A stretch of DNA of 23,790 nucleotides from JANYGM01 sp043764015 (GTDB lineage: Bacteria > Bacteroidota > Bacteroidia > Cytophagales > Thermonemataceae): assembly GCA_043764015.1 (NCBI GenBank), contig JAYUKY010000135.1:1-23790 (forward strand), in the 5' to 3' direction. The notes under the pieces are model-generated. The model had not been told where the DNA came from. It was given only the letters and a program-made list of their open reading frames with translations, and did not search any database. Below, one piece after another: positions 14,098 through 20,983 of the stretch; positions within the stretch are counted from its first letter, which is position 1, and every line of letters begins with the position of its first letter. The translations under genes were made by a program, and so were the position numbers.

Positions 14098-14412
14098 TTA
14101 CAATTTTTCCAAAAGCTCTACAAAAGGCTCTTCTTTGCTTGTAGAAATGGTTTCTACGTGCAAACCATCTTTAAAAATAGCAAAAGAAGGCAAATTATTT
14201 ACGCCTGCTGCCTTACGAGAATCAGGATTTTCTTCTGCATTTACCTCCAAAAAAGTAATATTTTCAAAACGCTCATCAGCTGAAAGGCGTTTGTATTTGG
14301 GTGCAAAAAGTTTGCAACTTCCACACCAATCCGCATAATATTTTACGACAACTTGCTTGCTTCCAGCTATTTTATTTGAAAAATCTGCATCTGTTACTGC
14401 TAATACGCTCAT
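14098..14412 (-). CDS. Thioredoxin family protein
   Basis: A 104-residue, single-domain thioredoxin with no signal peptide, so probably a cytosolic dithiol-disulfide reductant. The active site is WCGSCK with Cys30 and Cys33; the classic thioredoxin motif is WCGPC, so Ser replaces the middle Pro, which usually shifts the redox potential. The cis-proline is Pro75 in NNLPSFAIF. KYYADWCGSCKLFAP is typical of the fold's second strand and helix. It follows the hemC gene on the same strand, with 144 nt between. A strong -7 candidate (14476-14483) suggests it has its own promoter. Confidence 0.93.
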   Translation of the reverse strand: MSVLAVTDADFSNKIAGSKQVVVKYYADWCGSCKLFAPKYKRLSADERFENITFLEVNAEENPDSRKAAGVNNLPSFAIFKDGLHVETISTSKEEPFVELLEKL

Positions 14413-14475
14413 TTTATTATGATTTTAGAATTGAAATAAATATTTAAATTAAATCTAACATTAAATTTTAGAATG

Positions 14476-14483
14476 CAAAGATA
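14476..14483 (-). promoter_or_regulatory. Candidate -7 box (TATCTTTG) for the thioredoxin gene
   Basis: On the minus strand TATCTTTG, followed by CA, is a perfect TAnnTTTG match and the most typical promoter-like word in the window. It lies 63 nt before the thioredoxin ATG at 14412. The -33 TTG is not clear. Confidence 0.55.
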
Positions 14484-14556
14484 ATAAATATTCCTAAATA
14501 AGAAAAATTATTATCTAAAATATTTCAAAATACTTTATTATTCAAATTTTCGTACC

Positions 14557-15492
14557 TTAAAAGCCCATTTTTATTTCTTTCAAAATCTCCCCTGCACCCT
14601 CTGCCAAAAGTACATTAGCTACATCTATACCAAGTTTTTGAGCATTATTAAAAGAATTGGTTTGTGTTTTTTTGATAATTTTTTGTCCATCAAGGCTAAT
14701 AATTCCACCCGTAAAATGTAACTGATTATCCAAAATCTTACAATATCCAAAAACAGGCACACTACAACCGCCCTGCAAAGTACGTAAAAATGCCCTTTCC
14801 ACGCCAATACACATACTTGTAGGCGTATGGTTAAGCGTTTGGATAAGCATATTTTGTGTTTCTTTTGGAAGATTTTTAGCCACTTGTATAGCCACACTTC
14901 CTTGCCCAACGGCAGGAGTAAATTGTTCTAAATCAAGATTTTGCACAATAAAATCATTGTATTTCATTCTGTTTACGCCTGCAAAAGCGAGTATCATAGC
15001 ATCACATTGCGCATCTCCGACATTATTTTTCAGTTTATCCATACGAGTTTGCAAATTTCCACGCATTTCTACGGTTCTCACTTGCGGATAAAAATGCCTA
15101 AGTGTTGCCAAACGCCTTGTAGAGGACGTTCCAATAGTAATTTTTGAATTTTTATCTAAAATAATGGCTGGATTTAGGCTAATAAGTACATCATTTGCCA
15201 TTTCACGCTCCATAAATGCAATAATAGCTAAGTCTTCCACTATTTCAGAAGACAAATCTTTAGCACTATGAACAGCAATATCAATGTCGTTGGTGCGGAG
15301 TTGTTGTTCCAATTCCTCTGTAAAAACGCCCTTACTGCCTATTTTGGACAATGATTTATCCAAAATTACATCTCCTTTTGTTTCTATAATGACTATTTCT
15401 GATGTTACTTTTGCCTTCAAAAGTTTCTCTGCAACAAAATCAGCTTGCCAAAGTGCCAATTTGCTGCCTCGTGTGCCTATACGTAGGTGCAT
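14557..15492 (-). CDS. hemC: Hydroxymethylbilane synthase HemC
   Basis: HemC (porphobilinogen deaminase) joins four porphobilinogens to make the linear tetrapyrrole hydroxymethylbilane in haem synthesis. The 311-residue protein is full length. Visible are RIGTRGSKLALWQA at the N terminus, HSAKDL with the catalytic Asp79, GTSSTRRLATL with the substrate-binding arginines, and the cofactor-attachment loop LQGGCSVPVFGY with Cys243, which binds the dipyrromethane primer. The ATG at 15492 is the first of the frame and starts MHLRIGTRGS, the normal N terminus. No other haem gene is next to it. A 13-bp-stem hairpin lies 20 nt upstream in its leader. Confidence 0.98.
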   Translation of the reverse strand: MHLRIGTRGSKLALWQADFVAEKLLKAKVTSEIVIIETKGDVILDKSLSKIGSKGVFTEELEQQLRTNDIDIAVHSAKDLSSEIVEDLAIIAFMEREMANDVLISLNPAIILDKNSKITIGTSSTRRLATLRHFYPQVRTVEMRGNLQTRMDKLKNNVGDAQCDAMILAFAGVNRMKYNDFIVQNLDLEQFTPAVGQGSVAIQVAKNLPKETQNMLIQTLNHTPTSMCIGVERAFLRTLQGGCSVPVFGYCKILDNQLHFTGGIISLDGQKIIKKTQTNSFNNAQKLGIDVANVLLAEGAGEILKEIKMGF

Positions 15493-15512
15493 CTATGTTA
15501 TGATATATGTGG

Positions 15513-15545
15513 AACTTTTGGAAAGTTTTTAGCTTTCCAAAAGTT
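15513..15545. promoter_or_regulatory. Perfect 13-bp-stem hairpin in the hemC leader
   Basis: AACTTTTGGAAAG (15513-15525) and CTTTCCAAAAGTT (15533-15545) pair perfectly around a 7-nt loop. On the plus strand it is followed by ATTTTTTC, which looks like an intrinsic terminator, but no plus-strand gene ends here. On the minus strand it lies in the 5' leader of hemC, 20 nt before the ATG. It could act as a leader control element or block antisense transcription. Confidence 0.55.
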
Positions 15546-15628
15546 ATTTTTTCAAAATTTGTCCACAAGATTACGCAAAAATTCCTAAAAATTCATTAAA
15601 AAGTTATTTTTATACACAATTTATGTAG

Positions 15629-15636
15629 TATTTTTG
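15629..15636 (+). promoter_or_regulatory. Candidate -7 box (TATTTTTG) for ybaB
   Basis: A TAnnTTTG match 80 nt upstream of the ybaB ATG. The surroundings are highly AT-rich, so chance matches are likely. Confidence 0.35.
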
Positions 15637-15716
15637 TAACTTTACATTTCAAAATACAATTTTCTGTATTCATTCAAAATTAAAAAATCACAATTATATA
15701 ACTCAATACTAATTTT

Positions 15717-16049
15717 ATGGATTTATTCAATATGATGGGCAAAGTGAAAGAAATGCAGTCCAAAATGAAAGAAGCACAAGAAAATCTTACAAGCATTTTA
15801 GCAGAAGGAGAGGCAGGTGCAGGGCTTGTAAAAGCAACTGTAAATGGCAAAAAACAAGTTTTAAAGATTGATATTGATAATTCTTTGATGAAATTAGAAG
15901 ACAAAGAAATGCTCCAAGATTTGGTGGTGGCGGCAGTCAATAAAGCACTTAACAACGTGGAAGAAAAATCTGGCGACTTTATGAAAAAGGCTACTGAAGG
16001 GCTTATGCCTAATATTCCAGGCTTTGATTTGGGTAGCCTTATGAAATAA
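15717..16049 (+). CDS. YbaB/EbfC family nucleoid-associated protein
   Basis: The protein has 110 residues, the standard length for YbaB/EbfC. Family members are small dimeric proteins that bind DNA and coat or bridge it, and are often encoded near dnaX and recR. Neither gene is here. Sequence features: an N-terminal helix with MGKVKEMQSKMKEAQENL, a strand pair in GAGLVKATVNGKKQVLKIDI, a DLVVAAVNKAL helix, and a tail ending PGFDLGSLMK, which is a common C-terminal signature. It is transcribed away from hemC and convergent with the TPR gene. Heptad repeats on both sides of the convergent gap can pair over 10 bp. Confidence 0.95.
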   Translation: MDLFNMMGKVKEMQSKMKEAQENLTSILAEGEAGAGLVKATVNGKKQVLKIDIDNSLMKLEDKEMLQDLVVAAVNKALNNVEEKSGDFMKKATEGLMPNIPGFDLGSLMK

Positions 16050-16055
16050 CTTTTT

Positions 16056-16090
16056 AAAGTACGAGGGTAGAAATACGAGGTACGAAAATA
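16056..16090 (+). repeat. 7-bp-period repeat just after the ybaB stop codon
   Basis: Heptads AAAGTAC-GAGGGTA-GAAATAC-GAGGTAC-GAAAATA begin 6 nt after the stop codon, in the same words and sense orientation as after the LuxE-like and recG genes. Its GAGGTACGAA is perfectly complementary to TTCGTACCTC in 16113-16140. Confidence 0.7.
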
Positions 16091-16112
16091 CAATAAAATC
16101 ATATTTTAATTA

Positions 16113-16140
16113 TTCATACTTCGTACCTCAAACTTCCTAC
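16113..16140 (-). repeat. 7-bp-period repeat overlapping the TPR-gene stop codon
   Basis: On the minus strand the words GTAGGAA-GTTTGAG-GTACGAA-GTATGAA start within the TAG stop codon of the TPR gene. Together with 16056-16090 it forms an inverted pair in the convergent gap, which could act as a joint terminator for both genes. Confidence 0.65.
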
Positions 16141-17474
16141 TTGCTCTTTTTCAGTTCTTCATTTAGTTCTATAATAATGGCGTTTTTCCTATACAAAACA
16201 AGAATAATTATCAACACAAAGGCAGCAACCACAACAAGCATCAAAGCATAAGCATTAAATGCCTTTGCTTCTAATTGTTTCTCTATGCGTAGCAAGTCTA
16301 TTTCCGCTTGTTTTTGTGTCATTTCATACGAACTAATACGCTTAATATTGTCTTCATTAGCTATTTTATCTCTATTTACGTTGCTTAGACGCAGCATTTC
16401 GTAGGCATCTGCAAATTTTTCTTGTTTTGCAAAAAGTGCCGACATTTTCAAAAATGTTTCTTGTGAGTCATATAATGCACCAATACTATTGGCAATATCA
16501 GCTGCTTTTTCATAATATTTTAGGGCATTATTATAATCTTCTTGGTTATAATAAACGGCTGCAATATTGTTATAAGTGGTAGGCAAACCCTGTAAATTTT
16601 CATTTTCTTCAGTATATCTAATAGCCTCTCCATAGTATTCTAAGGCTTTTTTGTAGCGTTTTTCGTTGGCAGCAATGATACCCAAATTATTAAAAGTGCG
16701 TGCAATTCCTTTGCCATCTTTGAGCTGACTACTGATTTCCAAAGAACGGTTATAATACTGCAAAACCTGCATAAAATCTGTTTTACCCTCTATTTGCGCC
16801 TGTACTTTGATAGCAGAGGCAAGATTGTCTAGCACACCTGCAATATCTCGTTGTCTGCGGAGTTTTTCATACAAATTAAGCGCCTTAGAATAGTATTGAA
16901 TGGCATTTTTATAATCTCCTGATGCATCTGCAATTTGCCCAAATGTGTTGTAAGATTGTGCCATTCCACGCTCATCTGTGTATTTTTGCCTTAAAGCAAG
17001 TGCTTTTTCTGTGCTAGAAAGTGCTTCTTTGTAATATCCCCACAAATAATACACATTGGCAAGCCCGTTGAGCGAGCGAGCTTCTTCTCTTTCTTCTTCT
17101 TGCGAGTTTTTTCTTGGCGTTGAAAGCGCGTTTTTATAGTATTCAAATGCTTTTTCTATGTCACCTTGTTCTCCTTTTTCCAAATGGCAATTTCCTAAAA
17201 TATTTTTAGCTTTCATTGCTTCAAAAGGATATTTGAGGTTTTGCGCTTTTTGAAGTGCCTTTAAGCTATAAGAAAACGCTATTTTGAGTTCTTTGTGCTG
17301 AATAAGGTACTCCTCTGCAAGTGCAATCAGAATTTCTATTTCTTCTCTGCCTGTTGCGTTTTTGAGTTTTTTCTCCAGAATATCTATTTCCTGTTGTGCA
17401 AAGGCACTTTTAATAGAAAAAAAGAAGGAAAAAAACAAAAAGAAAATAAGAGAAAAATTATTTAATTTAGACAT
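16137..17474 (-). CDS. TPR-repeat membrane protein, sensor-like N-terminal half
   Basis: The protein has 445 residues from the ATG at 17474 (MSKLNNFSLIFFLFFSFFF), which gives a signal peptide ending KSAFAQ. Earlier ATGs at 17525 or 17558 would place polar sequence in front. Eight or more TPR units follow, e.g. EKAFEYYKNAL, YKEALSSTEKALAL, YKNAIQYYSKALNLYEKL, YKKALEYYGEAIRY and YNNALKYYEKAADI. A transmembrane helix (AYALMLVVVAAFVLIIILVLY) and a short cytoplasmic coil (RKNAIIIELNEELKKSK) end the protein. In many Bacteroidota proteins with this architecture the coil leads into a histidine kinase, cyclase or PP2C domain. Here it stops at once, with the stop codon inside a heptad repeat, so it may be a shortened sensor. 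It could also be a complete form acting through a partner. Ligand unknown. Confidence 0.75.
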   Translation of the reverse strand: MSKLNNFSLIFFLFFSFFFSIKSAFAQQEIDILEKKLKNATGREEIEILIALAEEYLIQHKELKIAFSYSLKALQKAQNLKYPFEAMKAKNILGNCHLEKGEQGDIEKAFEYYKNALSTPRKNSQEEEREEARSLNGLANVYYLWGYYKEALSSTEKALALRQKYTDERGMAQSYNTFGQIADASGDYKNAIQYYSKALNLYEKLRRQRDIAGVLDNLASAIKVQAQIEGKTDFMQVLQYYNRSLEISSQLKDGKGIARTFNNLGIIAANEKRYKKALEYYGEAIRYTEENENLQGLPTTYNNIAAVYYNQEDYNNALKYYEKAADIANSIGALYDSQETFLKMSALFAKQEKFADAYEMLRLSNVNRDKIANEDNIKRISSYEMTQKQAEIDLLRIEKQLEAKAFNAYALMLVVVAAFVLIIILVLYRKNAIIIELNEELKKSK

Positions 17475-17591
17475 AACAATATCATGAACAGTTTTACAAG
17501 TAAAATATAAATTATTGATAATCATAGGAAAAATTTGCTTAACTGAAACATATATCACATTTTTTCCTTGAATTTGAATTTGTATTTAAAA

Positions 17592-18551
17592 TTAAAGTTT
17601 ATTGATTTCCTCTTCTGAAAGTCCAGTAATTTCAATAATTAAATTCATATCTAATCCTTTTGTTTTCATTGCTTTTGCCGTTAGTTTTTTTTCCTCCTTA
17701 ATTCCCTTTTCCATTCCCTTTTCCATTCCCTTTTCCATTCCCTTTTCCATTCCCTTTTCCATTCCCTTTTCCATTCCTGCCTTTATTCCTTCCTTTATTC
17801 CAATTCTGATACCTTGTTTTTTGCCTATTTCTATGCCGTCTTTAATGCCAGTTTCTACTACATTTTTGAAATCTCTAGTAGCTTTTACGCTTTTTTGGTA
17901 GTCTTCACGCTCTTTTGGTGTATATTTAGCAATTTCTGCTTTTTCAAAAAATTTAGAAAAGATTTTTTCTTTGATTTTGGCAGGAATTTTATCCAAAATA
18001 TATAAATTATTCAATACATAAAGCCATTTATCTAGATATGTTACAAGTTCTTTCTCTTTTTTAACAAATTTAGGCATTTCAAGATAAATAAAACGCAATT
18101 TTTCTGTAAAAACTTTTTGCGTATTCATATTAAACAAACGAATATCATTCATAAATAAATCAGGATTTTCATCATCAAACACAAAATCCATAATAGAAAT
18201 AGTGTAAACCGCATTTAATTTAAAATTCCAGTCGCCTTTGATTGCCTGCTCTTGTATGGGAAACGTAGCATAATACAAACTTCTATCCTTAAAAAACTCT
18301 TGCTTTGCCTTTTGAAGTTCTACAATAAATTTTTCTCCTTTTTCGTTTTCACAATAAAGGTCAAAAATAGCTTTTCTATCTTCTTGTGATGCACCAAGAT
18401 GCTCATTTTGAAGAAAACTAAGTTGTATTATTTTGCCTTTATCAGGGATAATTGCACCCAAAAAGTCCATTAAAATCTCCTTAGAACTCTCTTCTCCAAA
18501 AAGTTTTTTGAAACCAAAATCAGTAAACGGATTAACATAACGCTCTTTCAT
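17592..18551 (-). CDS. Rpn-family nuclease (copy C) with a repetitive GMEK linker
   Basis: The protein has 319 residues. The N terminus MKERYVNPFTDFGFKKLFGEE is the usual start of this family, also called PD-(D/E)XK nuclease transposase. The active-site pattern is Asp64 in AIFDLYCENEKG and Glu78-x-Gln80 in FIVELQKAKQ. The C-terminal third is a linker of GI.IG and GMEK tetrads, followed by KAMKTKGLDMNLIIEITGLSEEEINKL, the same short module as the tails of copies A and B. The linker is encoded by six identical 12-bp units (17706-17777), so its length can change by four residues without a frameshift. It follows rpoN by 48 nt on the same strand. There are no terminal repeats, so it is not an IS. 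The biological target is unknown. Confidence 0.85.
   Translation of the reverse strand: MKERYVNPFTDFGFKKLFGEESSKEILMDFLGAIIPDKGKIIQLSFLQNEHLGASQEDRKAIFDLYCENEKGEKFIVELQKAKQEFFKDRSLYYATFPIQEQAIKGDWNFKLNAVYTISIMDFVFDDENPDLFMNDIRLFNMNTQKVFTEKLRFIYLEMPKFVKKEKELVTYLDKWLYVLNNLYILDKIPAKIKEKIFSKFFEKAEIAKYTPKEREDYQKSVKATRDFKNVVETGIKDGIEIGKKQGIRIGIKEGIKAGMEKGMEKGMEKGMEKGMEKGMEKGIKEEKKLTAKAMKTKGLDMNLIIEITGLSEEEINKL
17706..17777 (-). repeat. 6 x 12-bp perfect tandem repeat inside the Rpn-family gene
   Basis: Six identical copies of CTTTTCCATTCC (plus strand) encode GMEK x 6. The units are a multiple of three, so copy-number change alters the linker but keeps the frame. Perfect identity suggests recent slippage. 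Confidence 0.95.
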
Positions 18552-18599
18552 TCAAGTAGTATTTAATTTCTGCGAAAATACGGCTTTTTTATTATAAAT

Positions 18600-20126
18600 T
18601 TACAATTCTTTTCTTAGCCTAGCCACAGAAATTCCTAATTGTTCTCTGTATTTGGCAACTGTACGGCGGGCAATTTGGTAGCCTTCTTCATTGAGCATTT
18701 CCTCTAATCTGTCATCTGAAAGCGGTTTTTTCTTATTTTCGTTATCTACAAATGCCTTCAAATGTGATTTTACCTCTCTGCTACTTGCATCTTCTCCAGA
18801 ATCCGTTGAAATGCCTTCTGAAAAGAAATATTTAAGCGGAAACATACCAAATTCTGTCTGAATACTCTTACTATTTGCCACACGAGAAACGGTGGAAATA
18901 TCCATATCAATGCGTTCTGCAATATCTTTGAGAATCATTGGCTTAAATTTATTCTCATCTTCGTGCAAAAAAAACTCATATTGAAACTTCAAAATAGCTT
19001 CCATTGTCTTCATAAGTGTATTTTGACGTTGTTTGATGGCATCAATAAACCATTTGGCAGCATCTAGTTTCTGTTTGACAAACGAAACCGTATCTTTAAC
19101 GACTTTGTCTTTTTTGTCGCTTTTGTCGTAAGTATCAAGCATTTCAGCATAAGCACGGCTTATTTTGAGTTCTGGCGCATTACGAGAATTAAGGGAAAGT
19201 TCTAGTTTTGTACCATTTTTGGTCAAAATAAAATCAGGGATAATATATTGAGTACCAGAATAGTTACCTCCCGAGGTGTCGCCAGGCTTTGGGTTGAGGT
19301 GCGTAATCATTTTGATGACTTTTTTGAGATGTACATCATCAATGCTTAATCTTTTCTCAATTTTGTCATAATGTTTTTTAGTAAATTCAACAAAATGATG
19401 CTCAATAATGTCTATTGCTATATTTATCTCTTTGTGTTCTTCGTCTGTGTGGGCATCTTCAATGTGTTTTCTTTCAAGCTGAAGAAGTAAACACTCTTGT
19501 AATGTGCGGGCAGCAATGCCTGCAGGCTCAAATTTCTGGATTTTGTGAAGTACCTTTTCAATTTCTTTAAGACTTATTTCAAGGTTTTGTGCAAAGGCTA
19601 AATCATTGATAATCAAAGCTAAATCTCTACGAATATAACCATCTTCATCAATACTTCCAATAAGTTGTTTGGCTATTATTTCTTCTTTTGGCTCAAGTTT
19701 TACAAAACCTAACTGCATTTCCAAAGAATCAATCAAATCTTCATACATAGCAACAGGCATTTCTTTGTCGTCCTCATCTTGTCCGTTGTTGCCATCTCCT
19801 TGCATTTTATAGCCACTATCATCTTGCAAATATTCACCTACATTGATGTCTTGGTTACTATTTCCATCATAATCATAGTCATCTTCATAACTATCATCAG
19901 AATTTTCGTCATTATTATCATTATTATCATTGTTATCATCATCTTTATCATCTTTTTCCTTGTCGTCTTTTTCTTCTTTTCCTTCTTCTAAAACGGGATT
20001 TTCCTCTAATTCTTCCTGAATACGAGTATTAAGTTCTGCGGTCGGAATTTGCAGAAGTTTGATAAATTGTATTTGCTGTGGTGATAATTTTTGTTGTAAA
20101 GATTGGTGAATTGATAGCTTTTGCAT
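18600..20126 (-). CDS. rpoN: RNA polymerase sigma-54 factor RpoN
   Basis: The protein has 508 residues. RpoN directs RNA polymerase to -24/-12 promoters and needs AAA+ enhancer-binding activators. Region I has the glutamine-rich N terminus MQKLSIHQSLQQKLSPQQIQFIKLLQ and the ENPVLEEG box. Then comes an acidic and Asn-rich region II (about residues 48-122, encoded partly by GAT/AAC-type triplet repeats at about 19905-19960) that is longer than usual. The core-binding region has FEPAGIAARTLQECLLLQL. The RpoN box ARRTVAKYR is at 486-494 near the C terminus. The start is the only reasonable ATG at that end. The region around 19910 is low-complexity and may vary between strains. No activator is in the window. 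Confidence 0.97.
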   Translation of the reverse strand: MQKLSIHQSLQQKLSPQQIQFIKLLQIPTAELNTRIQEELEENPVLEEGKEEKDDKEKDDKDDDNNDNNDNNDENSDDSYEDDYDYDGNSNQDINVGEYLQDDSGYKMQGDGNNGQDEDDKEMPVAMYEDLIDSLEMQLGFVKLEPKEEIIAKQLIGSIDEDGYIRRDLALIINDLAFAQNLEISLKEIEKVLHKIQKFEPAGIAARTLQECLLLQLERKHIEDAHTDEEHKEINIAIDIIEHHFVEFTKKHYDKIEKRLSIDDVHLKKVIKMITHLNPKPGDTSGGNYSGTQYIIPDFILTKNGTKLELSLNSRNAPELKISRAYAEMLDTYDKSDKKDKVVKDTVSFVKQKLDAAKWFIDAIKQRQNTLMKTMEAILKFQYEFFLHEDENKFKPMILKDIAERIDMDISTVSRVANSKSIQTEFGMFPLKYFFSEGISTDSGEDASSREVKSHLKAFVDNENKKKPLSDDRLEEMLNEEGYQIARRTVAKYREQLGISVARLRKEL

Positions 20127-20296
20127 AAATAGTTATGATAAAATATAATAGATTTTGAGTAGATATTTTGTAATTCAAACGCTAATTTAGGTATTTTTTG
20201 GATAAAAAAAACTTTTAAGATAGATTTTTTGTTATTTTTTTGAGTTTATGTATTTTTAGGCACAATTTTTGATATACGAATTTTTTTTAACAAAAT

Positions 20297-20896
20297 ATGG
20301 AACAATTTTTAGCTTATTTAGATGTTGGTTTTCATCATATTATTGATGTCAAAGGCTACGACCACATTTTATTCGTTTTGGTGCTTTGCGCTGCCTACGA
20401 GCCAAAAGATTATAAAAAATTGCTTATTTTAGTAACGGCTTTTACGCTAGGGCATTCTGTTACACTAGCACTCGCAACCCTCAATATCATCAAAATAAAT
20501 GCTGATTTTATAGAAATGCTTATTCCTATAACTATTATGATAACAGCAGTTTTTAATTATTTTGATAAGCAAAATTTAACAGAAAATTCAGAAAAAAACC
20601 TGTTCAATGCACGTTTGCGCTACTTTTTAGCCTTATTTTTTGGACTAATTCACGGCTTAGGTTTTTCTAATTTTTTGAGAAGTTTGCTTTTGGAAAGTAA
20701 AATGCTTTTTGTTCCGTTATTGTCATTTAATGTAGGACTAGAAATAGGGCAATTACTAATCATTGCCGTTTTATTACTTTTTTGTTTTATTTTTGTGAAG
20801 ATATTAAAAATGCCTTTACGAGAATGGCTTTTATTTCTCTCTGGAGGTGCTTTTTTTGTGGCAGCTATAATTATTTTAGGAAAAATAACAGAATAA
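20297..20896 (+). CDS. HupE/UreJ family membrane protein
   Basis: The protein has 199 residues with five to six hydrophobic helices. HupE/UreJ proteins are thought to take up nickel or cobalt for hydrogenase or urease, and the family has several His-rich motifs for metal binding. Here the conserved histidines are visible: HHIID (13-14), YDHILFVL (23), TLGHSVTLALA (53) and LIHGLGFSNFL (119), followed by FNVGLEIGQL. No hydrogenase or urease genes are in the window, so the metal or substrate cannot be inferred from context. The protein lacks the periplasmic His-rich N-terminal stretch of rhizobial HupE. A double-hairpin repeat follows the gene at 20915. Confidence 0.85.
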   Translation: MEQFLAYLDVGFHHIIDVKGYDHILFVLVLCAAYEPKDYKKLLILVTAFTLGHSVTLALATLNIIKINADFIEMLIPITIMITAVFNYFDKQNLTENSEKNLFNARLRYFLALFFGLIHGLGFSNFLRSLLLESKMLFVPLLSFNVGLEIGQLLIIAVLLLFCFIFVKILKMPLREWLLFLSGGAFFVAAIIILGKITE

Positions 20897-20914
20897 TTGT
20901 ACTTTTGGCAAACC

Positions 20915-20961
20915 AAACCCTGAAAGGGTTGAACAATCATAACCCCACGTGGAACGTGGGG
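20915..20961 (+). repeat. Dispersed double-hairpin intergenic repeat, copy 2
   Basis: It starts 19 nt after the HupE stop codon and contains AACCCT-GAA-AGGGTT followed by CCCCACGT-GGA-ACGTGGGG, the latter a perfect 8-bp stem. It differs from copy 1 (9071-9117) at only three or four positions. Both copies occur in the same orientation relative to the upstream gene. Confidence 0.85.
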
Positions 20962-20983
20962 AGAATCCAAACATTAACTCCCT

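Noticed and set aside
17706..17777. CRISPR-like array
   Set aside because: The units are directly adjacent and identical with no spacers, and they are in a coding frame. The heptad arrays at gene edges also have no spacers.
17602..17901. Plus-strand ORF with FSIP repeats
   Set aside because: It is the complement of the GMEK repeat in the Rpn-family gene, so the repeat is explained by the minus strand.
6816..18551. Insertion sequences, suggested by the 'transposase' label given to the Rpn family
   Set aside because: I found no terminal inverted repeats or target-site duplications around the three genes; they are free-standing nucleases in normal operon-like settings.
19779..19991. 70-residue plus-strand ORF rich in Ile/Val/Phe
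   Set aside because: It is the antisense shadow of the acidic Asp/Asn repeats in rpoN; the hydrophobic look is an artefact of the complement.
20127..20296. Divergent promoter region between rpoN and the HupE-like gene
   Set aside because: The stretch is very AT-rich and has no perfect TAnnTTTG box at a suitable distance for either gene, so I did not list a promoter.
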